64,000 nt of DNA from Epinephelus fuscoguttatus (GCF_011397635.1 NC_064756.1:34834996-34898995); one strand, 5' to 3'; counted from the first letter of the stretch, positions 13,090-25,925 are shown. Notes: a model not told the origin generated them from the sequence alone. Program-made: numbers and translations.

Positions 13090-14165
13090 AGGCCACACAA
13101 ATCTGTCTGTGACACTGACGACCTCCCATCTGACCTGAACCATCCCAGCCACCTCACTCCCTACAGTGCTCGGACATGCTCTCGCTCATGCATAGCCTCA
13201 AGGGATCCCTCTCCCCAACAAACTTCCGCTAGTTGTAAACAGAAAACACATGGTGTAGTTCAGATGGGAAAAGATCACTTACACAAGCCCAGTCCAGAAC
13301 TGGGCACATTCTTTCATGTTATCAGTTAGAACTGGAAAAATCCCCATTTCCATTGTCCATTTGCCCGCTCATGTGTTCCGTCACTGGGTAAAGAAACCAA
13401 CCTTTCAGATGAGTCTCCTTGGAGCTGCTTGGTTTTAAAATATTTAATATACTCAGCAGATGGGATGAAATAGCTGATATGTACCAAAGATCTGTAATGA
13501 AAATGATTGTTCAGTTTTTACAAGAAGCGTCTTGTGACTCTGAAACCCAGCATTGTACTGTTGGCCCGTGTACACAGCTTGGAGCATTGGAAACCAGGTT
13601 AAGAGCAGCATGTCTATCAGTGTTTCACAAACTAACCTACAGTATGTCAGTTTGTTTATTATTTTAAAGGAATACAAAAATGATTACATGTATGATCCCA
13701 GTACAAAAAAAAGAATAGATTGATTGTCTCTGGCTACACTCTTAAAGGTGCTGTTTGCCATTAGTGGTGTATTTAGTTGGTTCAGTCATGTAGCTGGTAA
13801 CATTTAATTTGCACTGCTGCACTGCTTCCTGTTGAGGAAGATATTGCTGCTCTCCATGTTTTCATCCTCGAGCATCATTGTGCCACTCACCCGGCAGCTC
13901 CCGCACAGTCTACTCTCCAAACTAGCTTTGGTGTAAGGCAAACACTGATGGCACTCTAGTCTCCAACACACGTTCAATTACTGGTGACCCATGTGTGGAT
14001 TTCCTCAGTACACAAACGTCCAAAATGCAATCCTGTCTTGAAACGCACAGCTGCATTGTCCAATGGCCCTCAACTTTTTAGATAAAGAAATACACTGATG
14101 TGTATGTATATATACTGTATCATTTAAAGATTCCGTGTAATGTTTGGAGAAAAATATTGAATAAA
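13090..14165 (+). terminator. ppp5c: ppp5c 3' untranslated region and polyadenylation signal
   Basis: After the TAG stop there is about 1.07 kb with no other gene. An AATAAA hexamer at 14160-14165 is the first strong polyadenylation signal and is followed by an A-rich stretch. A dispersed MITE starts at 14223, just beyond it. Confidence 0.6.
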
Positions 14166-14222
14166 AAAAATCCAGTCCAGTGATTTTAGAAACATGCTGA
14201 TATCTTTATTTCTGTCCATTAA

Positions 14223-15194
14223 AGGTCCAGTGTGTAGGATTCAGGGGGGTGTATATGGAATGGAATGTATTTTCTGTAGTATAATGATTATCTGAAAAGA
14301 AGAAGAATTGTGTATTCATTACCTTGGAATGAACCCTTTATATCTACATAAGGAGCAGATCCTCGTCAAGGGACTCCACCTTTTGCGTGTTCGCCAACAG
14401 TGTCTCTGTGACAAGCAGCGTATAAAACAGATTTTTTTTTTAACCATTAAACTGCTTTATTCAGTGTTTTTACCAGTTTAAATCACTGGGTCTATTTGTT
14501 TTGGAGAGGAAGAGACCTCTGCGATAAGTCGGTTCCTGGAATCTAGATAGGGAACAAATGACCCGCCCTACTCTCCCTATGGTTGGCTAGTACTTGTTGC
14601 CTTCCTTGGTTGAATTGGTCAAGTTTAGGCAAATGGACCGGGATTGGTTAGGATAAGTCAGTCAGAAGCAGAGTAAGGTGCACCATTCTTTCCAATCCTT
14701 GGATTTGCAAATTTGCTCCTGGTAAGAACCTCTTGAACATCTGGATCTTGAGTTACCAGAGAAGAAAAAGTTGAGCACACATTAGCAGGTGCTGAGTGAG
14801 CAGCACAAACAGCACCAGAGATACACTAATTTGTAAAGTGGAACTCATTTATTCAGTTTTTACTGGTTTAAATCATCAGGTCAATTTGTTTTTGAGTAGA
14901 GAAGACATCTGCAGATAATTCAGCTCCCAGTAACAAATTTCAGAACTCTGGACACACAGTGTGGACCGAAACACTTATATGTAAAGTGAAACTGCTTTAT
15001 TCAGTGTTTTTACCTGTTTTTTGTTTTTTTTTTATTACCTGGTCTATTTGTTTTGAAAAGGAAGAGACCTCTGCAAACAATTCTACTCCCGGTAAAAACT
15101 TCCCGAACAATAAGCACTGAATGCGTCTAATCGGGAGTTCCTGAGTTTCAGCGCTAGGTGTCACTAAATCCCATAAATCCTACACAGTGCTCCT
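14223..15194. mobile_element. TTAA-flanked MITE, family 1 copy A
   Basis: It starts after TTAA (14219-14222) with AGGTCCAGTGTGTAGGATTC and ends with AAATCCTACACAGTGCTCCT, an imperfect inverted repeat. Three related sub-repeats inside (about 14448-14560, 14838-14945, 14985-15115) each contain a TTTATTCAGTGTTTTTACC block followed by GAAGAGACCTCTGC or a variant. The right flank is not TTAA, so that side is decayed. Other copies lie at 20815, 30240-30498 and 35419-35899. Confidence 0.65.
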
Positions 15195-15530
15195 GTTGTC
15201 TACCAATGCTTCTTTTTTTAAAAAAAAAACAACAAAACAAAACATTGACCTCTGTGGGCAGGGGTTTGCTTGAATTACTTATAATGATGTTAATTTAAAT
15301 ATATATTTAAATTATTAGACATTCTATGTGTTTTATAAACAATACGGGGGGAAATAAGTGCCTGTTTCTCTCAAGGCGAAAGTCGCATTAATTTGACGTC
15401 ACAACTCTAAACAGCTGATCGTCACTCGTCAACTATGCGCCACCAGTTGACAACATACAGCACGAGTTTCACCTTGTTGTGAACCCAGTTGGACACGAAG
15501 ATTATCAGCCTTCAACAAAACCGACCTGAG

Positions 15531-18500
15531 ATGCCAAAATATTGTTCCGTCCCAAACTGCAAGAATGACTCCGGAAACGGGAGCGACAGGAAGAGCTTCT
15601 ACAAGTAAGTGACAGTCTTTGAGATGTTAGTTAGTGTTAGCTGTGGAGCTGGAGAAGCGTCATCTCTAACTTTCAGATACGTGTTCCTCTCCGATGAGTC
15701 AGTCTTTACAACGTCAGCTTATACAACATGTTTTCAGACTAAAACCAATCACTGTAACGTTAGTTATTAAATATCAGCGTTATGATGACCTAAAGTTTGT
15801 GTCGCCTTGTTTTGACCTTTGAGACACTGAGTCCTGATTGAATCATGATGTGAGGCTGTAAGCCAGTCTGCTGACTGAGTTTTTATTGACATGCAAATTC
15901 ACATGCTAAGATGTATTTTGCGTTTAATTTGTGGAAATGTGCAGTTAAGTTGTATTTTTGTGGATCTGAACCACAGTGGAAAAATCCTTCCACTTCCACT
16001 GATGTAATATTCTATAACAGTACCTCCAGTGTTCAGTTTTTACAAGGTAAAAAGGTTTTACAGTAATAGGCCACTCATAAGTAGCTACTTAAATAAAAAG
16101 AAGAATAATTTATACTCTACTATACAGTACATGTGTGAGGTGAACAGAATGCAAGTTATATTCAAATTAAATGCAAAGTATACTGTTGTGATGGATTTTT
16201 ATATGGGAGCTGAGTCACAGACATTATGCAGTGGTGGAAAAAGATCATTTACTTAAGACAAAATAGAAATACCATACTCAAAAAATACTCCATTACAAGT
16301 CCTGAATTCAAAATGCTACTTGAGTAAAAGTACTTGAGCAAGTATTATCGGCAAAATTTACCATACCAAAGTAAAAGCACTCATTGTGCAGTTATAGAAT
16401 ATCGTATTACTTTGTTTATATCAGTAATGAATACATGGAAAAACATTTTAATGTTCTTCAACATGGAGTCAGTTTTAAATATGTTGTATGCTGCTGTGTA
16501 GAATAGTAGTTAAATATAGGGCATCACATCATATAAGCATACCATGTGTTGTTTTTTTAAAATGTAAAAACTAACTAGTGACCATAAGTGTCAGATGAAT
16601 GTAAAAGAGTAAAAAATACAATGTACCCTCATTAAATGTAATTGAGTAGAAGTAAAAAGTTCTGTCAAGTCCAAATACTTAAGTAAAGTACAAGTATGTC
16701 AAAATGACACAATACGTGAATATAGCTTTTGAGTAGATGTCTTTAGTTCCATTCCACCACTGACAATATGACCCCACTCCATGATTTTATGGGGAATTTT
16801 AAAGTAATCACTTACATCTGAGAAACCTACATTCAAAGTGAAAATGGGATTCACAGTGACCTGAGGAATAAAAACTTGTCTATATCTGACAATAAAGTAT
16901 TTTATTTGAAGGAGCCCAAGCGGGATCAGTGTCTCACATTTGTATTCTTCGTTGTGTTCTAGGTTCCCTCTACAGGACCCGGTCCGGCTGCAGCAGTGGC
17001 TGAGGAACATGGGACGTGAGAACTGGACTCCCTCTCGACACCAGTATATTTGCCATGAACATTTTGCACCTTCGTGCTTCAAGGTGCGCTGGGGGATCCG
17101 ATACCTTGAGAGCGATGCAGTACCCACAGTCTTCCAGGAGGCCGAGGTAAAACAAAAGAAACCCTCTGGAGTCTTAATCTGAAAATGTAGGGCTGCTCGA
17201 TATTGGAAAATTATTATTATTATTATTTATGAATACTATGTTATCATCAGTGTTGGGGAAACTGTGTTAAAACTGTAGTTTACCATACTACAAGCTACTT
17301 CATAACTGAGAGCAGTTAAACTACAGCTCAGCTACCCTCAAAAATGATTAGCTTGTCAAAGTAAAACTATTTTTTAAAAATAGTTAAAATACATCCAAAC
17401 TATATCACAGGAAATGATCACAGTCTCAGTCTGGACTCTGAAATCTCTTACTGTAACATGGAGGTACAACTAAAGGCAAAGTAAAGAGTAGGAGTGTTTG
17501 ATTTAGGGACTAGGGCAGGCTGATCTGTTTCAAGGAAAGGATATGGAGCAGTTGTTGGGGTGGAATCAGGAAAATGCTTAACATCTAGGGAAATACGTGG
17601 TATTTTAAACACAGTTGTCTTGGTTGCAGACCAGAGGTGATTTTAATCAGACAGCAGGTGGCCAATGAGCTGTGGCATTGTGCCACATTGAATGGCAAAA
17701 AGTAATAATTTACAGTATTATGAATATTTAGTTAAATAAAGAGTAAATTATCAACATGAACTTCATGCTACTAGTTCACTACTTAAAAAGCTACTGAGGG
17801 TTTGAATGTAGTTAAACAGCCAACCAATTACTGCTAATTGCAGTTAAACTAGTAATTGAACAAAATGCCATTAACAACTCCCTAAGACTGATTGTCATCA
17901 TTAGCATTATTCTTATTCTTATTATCATTGTTATTATTAGTATTGGTAGCAGTAGTAGTTGTACTTGTATATACTATACTACTATACCTAAAGCTAGTAT
18001 ATCTAAAACTAGTATTAAGCTAGACTTTGTTCTTAAACATTTGTACCATTCAAATGTTGTTTTTTTCCGCTATCGGCCGGAAATTTATCTCAGCAACATA
18101 ATATGTTTAGGAGTTGGTCCACAGCAACCAGCTCTCTGATTATTTTAAGCTTTATGCAACAGGGAAGATAAAGCACTGTAGTTTATATACTGTTCGTGAA
18201 TTTCCCTTATTTCCAGCAAAGTTTTACTGAAATGTTTTAAAATGGGAATGTTTCTTAGGGAACCACTTTTTTGGGCCATCATAAAGTTTATTTAAAAAGA
18301 TTTTATGTGATCCTGATGAGTCACAACACCGAGGTGGTCCTTGATAGTTTTCTCTAATTAACATAATAAAATGTTATGTAATAAAATGTAGTTCAATAAA
18401 TAGTTGGAAATATATATATTTTTTACATTTTAGTTGGCACTCTGACAAATAGATCTGCACATGTATTGACCGAATTCATTATTTGTAATATACAAAGACT

Positions 18501-20460
18501 TACCATGCTTTGAAGTTACTAGGACGGTGTTATGAGTGCACCACCACAGTTGCTGTAACTTAAACTTTAAAACTGATATATTTGTTTTGATAAAAACACA
18601 CTCTGCTTCTTTCTAGAAACGGAAAGCGATGGATCACAGTGAAAGGAAGCCAAAACGGCTTCGAACTAACAGTAATCAAAGCATAGCCTTGTCAGATGAC
18701 AGGACAGTGGCTGCTGACGCTGTCGAGATGGAGAGTACATTACACACGGTACACCTGTATGAGATCACTGTTGACCCATCGCAGCAGGGAGAAACCAGCC
18801 TGGTGGAGTCAAGTGATGTAGGAGAATCTCACCACTCTGTACAGACAGACCTGAACCAGCTGGCTTCAGTGGATGGATTTGAAGCAAGGGCAAATTTCCC
18901 CTTAACTTTATTCCAGACAGTTAATGATCTCAGTAACAGTGGAGAGGTGGTGGTGATGTCTGAATGCCCTGCTGGTGAAGGGCAGGATGAGCTTCTGAAT
19001 GGAATCACTGCTGCCATTTTAACTCAGGGCCATGGGCTGGTCATGAATGACTCCACACTTGGCTGTACAGATGAGGCCGTGGCCTCTCTAGGTGCTGAAG
19101 ATATGACTTGCTCCACAGAGGATTTCTCAGGTGTCCAGGGAAGCCATGAAACTCAAGTGATCGCCTACTTTGAGACGATACCAAACGTTGTCCCCAGTAA
19201 AACCTCTACTGAGTTCACCTTCACCCCGGATACAGTTCTGTCATCTGCTCTGAGCTCTAAGCCCATCACCTCTACTCTGCCTATTGTGTCCAAACACGTG
19301 CTACCTTCATCCACGTCACTGGTCCTCACTGTGGAAAGACTGGACGCAGATGAGGGAGAGGGAGAAGACGGCAAGTCAGAGGAGGACAGCATAGAGTGGC
19401 AGGATCACCAGCTGGAGGAACACTGGTGAGTATTGACTCTCAAGCTCATGGACATGTTTATTTTCAGGTGCTGGCCACAGGGTTTAGTGTTACAAATGGG
19501 ATCAGAGTTAAAGCTGGAGTAAGCAGTCAGATTTTGGCATTATTGGTTTCCACAATAAATTTTGATTGTATAGTAATTCAGGTGGTCTGAGAGAAAACTA
19601 GTCTCCTGCACCTCCTCTTAGCTCTGTTTTTAGGCTGTAGTAGATTTAGGCCATGATGGGAGACTTTGGCCAATCACAGGTCATTTTAAAGAGAGAGCGT
19701 TCCTATTGGCTGTTCTACAAATACAGATGCGCATATTTTCAAATTCTGCCATTTATTTCTTGCCATTTCCAGATTTCTGCCCACCCCAGCTTTAAATCAC
19801 CTGCAATGCCAACTTCAAACATAATCATGCTGTTCCATCCTATATTCTCTATCTATTACAACGTATGCAATCTTTTTCCATTCCCTACATGAGCAGCTAC
19901 CATAAGAACAGTCTGAGCAAGGAGCAGCTGGAGGCGATTGTGGCTGAGCTGCAGAAGAAGGTGAAGGTGCTGCAGCAGCGACACCGCCGACACCTGGAGA
20001 AGCTTCTGGGACTGGAGAACACGGTCAGCCAGCTGAAGCAAAGCAACCTGCTGAACGAAGAGCGACTACAACTGCTTGAGAGGGTGAGGAGCTCAAGTGT
20101 TTACATGAAATAAGCCCACATTTGTTTTGAAAAAATGTTCTAATTCTCAAGTTTTTAGGTATATTCTAATATTTTATTGGGCAATATTGAATTCTCCATT
20201 AAACTTATTATGCAACTTATAAAAACGATGAGCACAGCCAGAGGGGATTAGGTGTTGGAGGCAAATACTTATGAAAGTCCTGGCATATACTGTGAAAATG
20301 TCAAGCAGCGCATTGACTTGTGTTGTCTCGTATTTCTCAGGCTTACATACAGACTAGTGCAACAATGCCAGATTCTGGTGAGACTGTGGCCATCATCTAT
20401 GAAGAGGACGATGGCGCATACTTGTTAACTCCGCTAATTAACACAGATGAAAAGCTGTGA
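15531..20460 (+). CDS. thap8: THAP-domain DNA-binding protein, THAP8-like, five exons
   Basis: Coding exons: 15531-15604, 16963-17146, 18617-19425, 19897-20083, 20341-20460. This gives 457 codons plus stop, with all GT-AG introns in phase. Residues 1-86 form a C2CH THAP zinc finger: ligands C5, C10, C55 and H58, with the conserved P27, W37, F59 and P79 of the AVPTVF motif (77-82). The opening MPKYC...PNC, SFYKFPL, APSCF and RWGIRYL stretches resemble THAP8 most closely as I recall it. The C-terminal helix also resembles THAP8; THAP5 is the alternative. The large exon 3 encodes an acidic, Ser/Thr-rich linker. Residues 354-357 read EHCY, which fits the (D/E)HxY motif used by THAP proteins to bind HCF-1. 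A Leu-zipper-like coiled coil follows (about 365-420). Likely a nuclear transcription regulator; targets unknown. Confidence 0.85.
16229..16762. mobile_element. hAT-like MITE in thap8 intron 1
   Basis: The ends are CAGTGGTGGAA and, on the right, TTCCACCACTG, an exact 11-bp inverted repeat. The 8-bp flanks acattatg (16221-16228) and acaatatg (16763-16770) match at 7 of 8. Sub-terminal AAGTACTT motifs are characteristic of the family. It is 534 bp and non-coding. This is the best-preserved copy in the window of the family also found at 3528-5105. Confidence 0.85.
17248..17890. mobile_element. hAT-like MITE in thap8 intron 2
   Basis: The left end reads CAGTGTTGGGGAA. The right end read in reverse is CAGTCTTAGGGAGTTG, an imperfect inverted repeat. 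The 8-bp flanks gttatcat (17240-17247) and attgtcat (17891-17898) match at 6 of 8, with two transitions. Inside are many ACTACA/TGTAGT motifs. It is 643 bp without a transposase frame. Confidence 0.7.
19892..19897 (+). promoter_or_regulatory. thap8: Tandem splice acceptor GAGCAG at thap8 exon 4
   Basis: Two AG dinucleotides three bases apart could both close intron 3. Using the downstream CAG joins TG to C and gives Glu-His-Cys-Tyr, a (D/E)HxY motif. Using the upstream GAG inserts a Ser and gives Glu-His-Cys-Ser-Tyr, which breaks the motif. CAG acceptors are strongly favoured over GAG acceptors in vertebrates, so the CAG form is taken as the main product. Confidence 0.6.
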
Positions 20461-20571
20461 GGCTGACTGCAGTCGTCCCATCTGTGTCTGTCTGCTGCCC
20501 ACACTGGCAGAAGTGATATACTACCTGTTTTTGTTTTTTTTCTTGTAACAAAAGGAGATCTGTGTATTAAA
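20461..20571 (+). terminator. thap8: thap8 3' untranslated region with polyadenylation signal
   Basis: An ATTAAA hexamer at 20566-20571 lies about 105 bases after the TGA stop. Further A/T-rich sequence to about 20760 may hold a later site. Confidence 0.5.
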
Positions 20572-20814
20572 TGTGGCAGCGTGTTGTTGGATCTGCTGTG
20601 AGCTTTGCACAAATATGGATGAGTAATACAGAACAATGTTGAACATGTTTTTTTAAGTTTTCACCCTCTACCCCCCCCAAACGTTCTCCGACCTCTTTTT
20701 ATTTGACCTTCATGGTTTTTGTTAATGATACATATCAAATTAAAAATAACTTCCATTTAGACTTGTGCTTCATTTCTATAGTAACTGTACATTTCAGCTA
20801 TTAAAGGTCCAGTT

Positions 20815-21120
20815 TAAAGGATTTAGGGGGATACATTGTCAGAAATGGAATATAATACATTAAGTATGTTTTCTTTAGTGTATGTCACCTTAAAACAAGA
20901 GTCGTGTTTTCATTACCTTAGAATGAGCTGTTTATATCTACATAGGGACCAGGGGCCTCATCCATGGAGTCTGCCTTGCTGCATCACCATGTTTCTACAG
21001 TAGCCCAGAATGGTCAAACCATCACTGGCTTCATATAGGGCCATTTGCATGTTGCATGCTTTGCCTTAACATTAACATGTTAAGATAACAAAGGAAAAAG
21101 CACACATTAGCAGGTCCTGA
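20815..21120. mobile_element. Family 1 MITE, copy B, truncated
   Basis: It starts after TTAA (20811-20814) with AGGTCCAGTTTAAAGGATTTAGGG and shares the CATTACCTTAGAATGAG and TTTATATCTACATAGGG blocks with copy A at 14223-15194. The matching right end is not found, so the boundary near 21120 is approximate. Confidence 0.6.
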
Positions 21121-22520
21121 GCTAGCGGCCTATCTGCAATGAGCCAAACACCGATTGGTTAGAAAATGAACTTTCAAATGTGTAGATGATTTTCATATGA
21201 AAATTCCAATTTCACAAATACATACTCTGGCACCATAAAAGTCTGGTTAGCAGCTTGAAGTGTAAATTTAGATTCAGGAAGAAGAGATTTTATCTGTCAA
21301 AGGCCAAACAAATAACATTTTTTTGGTAAGATTATTACTTTATTTGTCAAATCTTTCTCAGAAAAAAAGTTGTTCAGTCATATCAGTTGTTTTACAGCAA
21401 TAACAGCATGTATAGTATCAACCTATAACAGCCACTGCAGTACTCAAAATACAGTAATACTGCTGTAAATGAAGAATCTCATTGTAGGTTTTTAGTTTGG
21501 CCACTTGAGGGCAGCAGAATATTTTGCTTTGATATTTCCTTTGGGCAAAACACTCTGAAATTGCAGTACAGATTGATTTTAGTCCACTCTCCTCTTTTGT
21601 TGCAATACTGTTAGTAATTTTGCAGCATATTTGTATGAAAAAGAAACTCATGTTTAAGACCTTTCCTCTAAATTGGAACATTAAGTCGCACAAATTTGAC
21701 TCAGAAGGAGTTTTTTAAATGACCATCTGAAAAAGTGTCTGAAGTTTGCACCTTGTTTGACTTGTGGTATTACAGCTTAGCATCTGTTTAATTTTTAAGT
21801 GTCTGGCTCTACTCTTCTTGGATGGTAGCTGTGGAGAATGTTATGCACTCTACTCTGTGGTGCTTCTTTAACCAATGACCTCACTGTGTTCTCCTAACCT
21901 CCTCACTCATTTGGCTTCTGTCACCCTAAACTGGCTTTTACCTGATTTAATATTACCACAAAACTGAAAAGTGATGAGAGTGAGTGTTTCTTATCTCTGC
22001 TCTGCTGGAATGTAAGGGAGTGATATGTTCTTTTATCCAACTGGGAGCTTTTATCAGCAGGTACATTTGCTCATATGTGCCTCAGCAATGAGCTAATAGA
22101 TGTTCCACCAGAACTCACAAACACACACACATAAAAGGATTTTGCCAGTACATTCTGACCCAAGTGATCTTGTGGTGAACACTTTGTAGCTACCTTTCTG
22201 CCCACCATCCTCCTTTAACTTCCTCATTATGTGTTGATAACATTCAGCTTTTAACTAAGCTTTCATATCAGTAATGTTCTACACCTGAATACAGTTGCAT
22301 CATCATCTATGATGATATTTGTTTAGGTTGTCACCACAGTGTAGAAGAAAATCCCAAGGTCCCAAGCCCATACAGGGGAGTTGACTTTTGCATTATGTGT
22401 GTTATTTTTATATTTTGGAGACAGTAAGCATCAATGCTTGTAGAATATGCAAGTGGCAGCTAGATTTGCTCTACTCATCAGCCAAAAAACAATGGTAATC
22501 TACTGAGTAGCTGGTAGATT
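21121..22520. other. Intergenic, nothing recognised
   Basis: About 1.4 kb of moderately AT-rich sequence with no recognisable gene, terminal repeats or structured RNA. A 91-codon frame on the - strand (21418-21693) shows no family resemblance. Confidence 0.5.
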
Positions 22521-23105
22521 TTAGAATCCATCCAGAATCCAATTTAGAATGCAGTGGGACGAGGACAAAATTAATGGTGGCGAAAGCCCACTAAGGCAGC
22601 TGGGAGGGCTGGTGGATGGGTCCAACAGACACCGCCCTTCATCCAAGAGAGCGGTGTTCATGTACCATAAGATTATAAAACCAAACCCTCTTCTTTTTTT
22701 CCTAAACCCAACCACTTCCTGTTGTTGCTTAAACCTAACCATGTGTTTTTGTTGCCTAATCCCAACCATGTGTGCTGAAGGAAAAAAAAAAACGTCAGTT
22801 TGCAGTGTTAGACTGCCGTGGTGCTTTATTTTGAAAGAGACTGTATGTAAACATTAAATTTCCTGTGAAAACGGAAGTGTATTTTGAAAGAAGACAATGC
22901 ATGTATCAGGCAGAACTTGACACGGCATCCCAGAACGTCAACAACCAACGCACCAAGGCATGGAAAGTCCATGACCAAACATCAATATGTGATGAGTCTG
23001 GAATGAGAATGTGTTGGTTGCAAATGAATGCAGATTTCACGAGGCAGACACTGACGGTGCTGAGAAAAGCCTTGCAACTCTACGCTCCAACGTCGTCTTG
23101 CGTTA
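22521..23105. repeat. Dispersed repeat with CCTAAACCCAACCA-type short motifs
   Basis: From about 22690 to 22770 a motif of the form CCTAA(A/T)CC(C/T)AACCA(C/T) recurs three times at irregular spacing, interleaved with TTGTTGC(T/C)T blocks. The following 300 bases carry two TTTTGAAAGA blocks. This style is common in repeats of fish intergenic DNA. No terminal inverted repeat was secured, so the class is unknown. Confidence 0.4.
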
Positions 23106-24197
23106 ACTGACAATCCACTTCTGTCTGTTGGTACAGTTGGTTTTCCTCACCTGATGCACACCATACCCTAGTACACATGGACCATACTCAAGACCACCTT
23201 TTCAAGTGGACTTGGGCACAGTTCATCGATCCGAGCCCTGGTATGGTAGGCTACACAGCGTTCACACTAATCAAAAGCACTGGATTTTGGGATCCCATGT
23301 GCTCTTGAGTGTGGCTCATTTGTAGCCTATATGGGCACAGTTTACATGATGGCTGCACGTTTTGAAATTATACTCATCGTTATATCTTATTTCTATCTAT
23401 ATCATTTTTTCTTAAAATATGTCAAAGAAAAATACCAGTTAGTAGAACAAATACAAACACTGATAATCTGATTATCCTGCCTGTTGTACCTTTAAGGATA
23501 TTCCCTAAATAGGATGTGGGATACATTTAAATTTATTTTATTTTATTTAAGGTGCCCTGTGAGAACAAACGAATGGTCTAACAAACATTTCCATCCTCAT
23601 AAAACATTTGCAATGCTGATTTTTTTAAGTATCTTGAGTTTTTTACCTCCATGTTTACTGGCAGTTTCCTTCTTCTTTACTTTGGCTGTCATGTTGCAGA
23701 ATGTCTTGGCAATGTTACCTCCAACTGCTGAAATCTAACGTCAGCTCAGGCCAGTATCCACACATTCACAACAGACACATACACTGTAACCGTTCACAAA
23801 ATCACAGTGGCGGAGAGTTGTAGATATTGTATTGCCCTGTTGGCTTGGCTTGGCTTTGTGGCTGTTATATATCATCAATAATCAGTTGTATGTTTTCAAT
23901 ATATAGTTGACAGAGAGTGACTTCCAGAAACAAACTTCGCCCATACTATGGTTCAAGGCACCAGCCTGCAGCATTGCACAACAGCAAATGATAGCAAAAT
24001 GTTAAGAAAGAATTGGACTTTTATAGGGGGAAGTAGGAAGATGTGTGTAATTCAGCTATGTGTGTGAATGACAGGGAATGTCAGGGTTTTTTGAAAAAAA
24101 AAAAAAAAAGTCTTGATAAGGGAAATATTTGTAATTTGGGTGTGTATGTGGATAATAGTAAATATGTTTTGACTGATAGAGTTTTACACTGAGGACT
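23106..24197. other. Intergenic, nothing recognised
   Basis: About 1.1 kb without a recognisable gene. The part from 23140 to 23340 reads like an old dispersed repeat (GGGCACAGTT occurs at 23214 and again at 23333), but no ends could be defined. Confidence 0.4.
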
Positions 24198-24677
24198 GTG
24201 GCTCGAAACAAAAATATTCTTAGGTTTGGTAGAACATGGTTTCTGCTGAGAAGGTTTCAAACAGGAGAACTTATGGTTCTGTTTGATACTGAGAGAAGCA
24301 TTCTTGTTGAATCAGTTCCTTTGTGGGTCTGTTGTGGTTTAGATTTGGATTCAGATAACTTGCCATCGCAGGTAAGAAACCTCAGTGAGTTTCCGTTCCC
24401 ACTGAGCGGACACAGTGAGCCTGTGTTATTTTCGGGGAGGAGGAGGGGGTCGCTTTCTCTCTCTGACTTCAGGTGCCAGGCAACCTCTCTGCCCTTCACA
24501 TTCCCCAGTATCGGTCATGTGACCAGAGTTTGGCCAAAGCCAGCAGAGCGTGACCACAGAGACTCACAGAATGCCTTTTTTCTTTGCTTTCTTCTTTCTT
24601 TTTTTTTACAGTCAGCCAGGTTTAGGTATTTGATAAGATTCAGTTTCATCATAGCCTCAGGAGCCTTCAGTTCATGA
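24198..24677 (+). other. Unusually long open frame with an embedded in-frame intron-like segment
   Basis: A frame of 159 codons is open here; its first ATG is at 24273. It has no family resemblance I recognise. Inside it, CAG|GTAAGAA at 24371/24372 is a strong donor. At 24611 a long T/C tract ending TTTACAG is a strong acceptor. The enclosed segment is exactly 240 nt, so the frame would be open with or without splicing. This may be an unrecognised exon pair of a transcript or a coincidence. I do not call a gene. Confidence 0.25.
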
Positions 24678-25089
24678 GGCCGCAGTTAGCTTTATGGTTT
24701 TGCTGGTTGTCATTTTTTGTCAAAGCATGAAAATCTCTCTGACTCACACGCACACTTTTTACAAATATGAAGTGTTTCATTTGATGTGCCACTATTTGTT
24801 GAAGGGGAACCTTGTGTATTTCTGGGTGGCTGTGAAGTACACCTGTGTCAGAATCAATGATTAGCTTAACAATGACCAAACATGCCTGAGGGTCTTTGAC
24901 AAGTCACTGGAACAGCACACAGGAAACCGCTCACTGGTAAACATCATGATGCTCTGTCACACCTCTGTGGAAAGAGCTCCACTTATTTGCTCTATAGTTT
25001 GTGGGTTTTTTTTCTTTTTGCTATTTGGTTCGTTTTAAGTCATGTCCTTCACAGGCAGATTATTTGTTATGCAGTCACACAATAGAAGG
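24678..25089. other. Intergenic, nothing recognised
   Basis: About 400 bases without a gene, repeat ends or notable structure. Confidence 0.5.
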
Positions 25090-25925
25090 AGATTTAGGCT
25101 CCATCTACACAAATTCAGATATTTTTGAAAACTGATATTTTCCCCTTTTGTTTTAAAAAATATTTCTGACCACATGACCTTTGTTTTACAAAATATCTCT
25201 GTCCATACTAGAGTGCAAAGACCACTCCAAACACTTGCCGGCATTAGCTGTCTTCAGCAGTCTCTCCTCATCACACAGGTGGTCAAGGGTACAGATGAAT
25301 ATTACCTTTTTCAAAACACCTACTAGGCATTACATTACCACTGATTTACGTTCAGTTTAAGGAGAAAGGAGCTCACTCAAACACACAAGTGATGCTCTGG
25401 TACTGCAAGTTTTCCTTCCACTCCTCATCGACAACAATCCCACTTTGGAAAGCGTCTCATCATGTACTGGTTTGACCGGGTCTGATTCAAAACTGCCATT
25501 TCTGACGAACTTTAAAAGCAGACGCTGAGATGGAGCAAAAGAAATGGGTGCAGCAGATGCCTTTGTTCATTCATGCAGTGATGCAACAATACTAAGTTTA
25601 AGTGTAAAGTAGTAATCAGACCAAACAGTGCTAACAAGTTAGCAAACTGGTTGTTTGCCACTGTTGATTTTCCTGGCACGTGCTGATTATACAAAGCAAC
25701 AATGGAATGGAGGTTACGTCATCGTTTTCCAAATGCTCTGATATTCATGTCCACACAGATAAACGGTAAATAAAGTTTCAAAAAAATCTGTACTTTCGGG
25801 GGGTTTTAAGCAAGCTTTGTTTTACTGACTAAAAACTCTATTTGCATTTGAATTAGAGGCCAAAACATGGAGGAAGATATCCATTCTCACAAAATCTGTA
25901 TAGGTGCAGACAGACAGGGCCTGGG
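25090..25925. mobile_element. MITE-like element with imperfect inverted ends
   Basis: The left end has GGCTCCATCTACACAAATTC followed by AGATATTTTTGAAAAC. The right end, in reverse, has GGCCCTGTCTGTCTGCACCTATACAGATTTTG, a recognisable but degenerate mate. Internal CTGTCCATACTAGAG and ATGTCCACACAGATAAACGG blocks repeat the theme. No target duplication was secured and boundaries are approximate. Confidence 0.45.

Noticed and set aside
15531-20460. THAP5 as the identity of the THAP gene
   Set aside because: THAP5 shares RWGIRYL and a C-terminal coiled coil, but the MPKYC...PNC start, SFYKFPL, PSCF and the C-terminal helix plus AIIYEED-like end match THAP8 better from memory. The call remains provisional.
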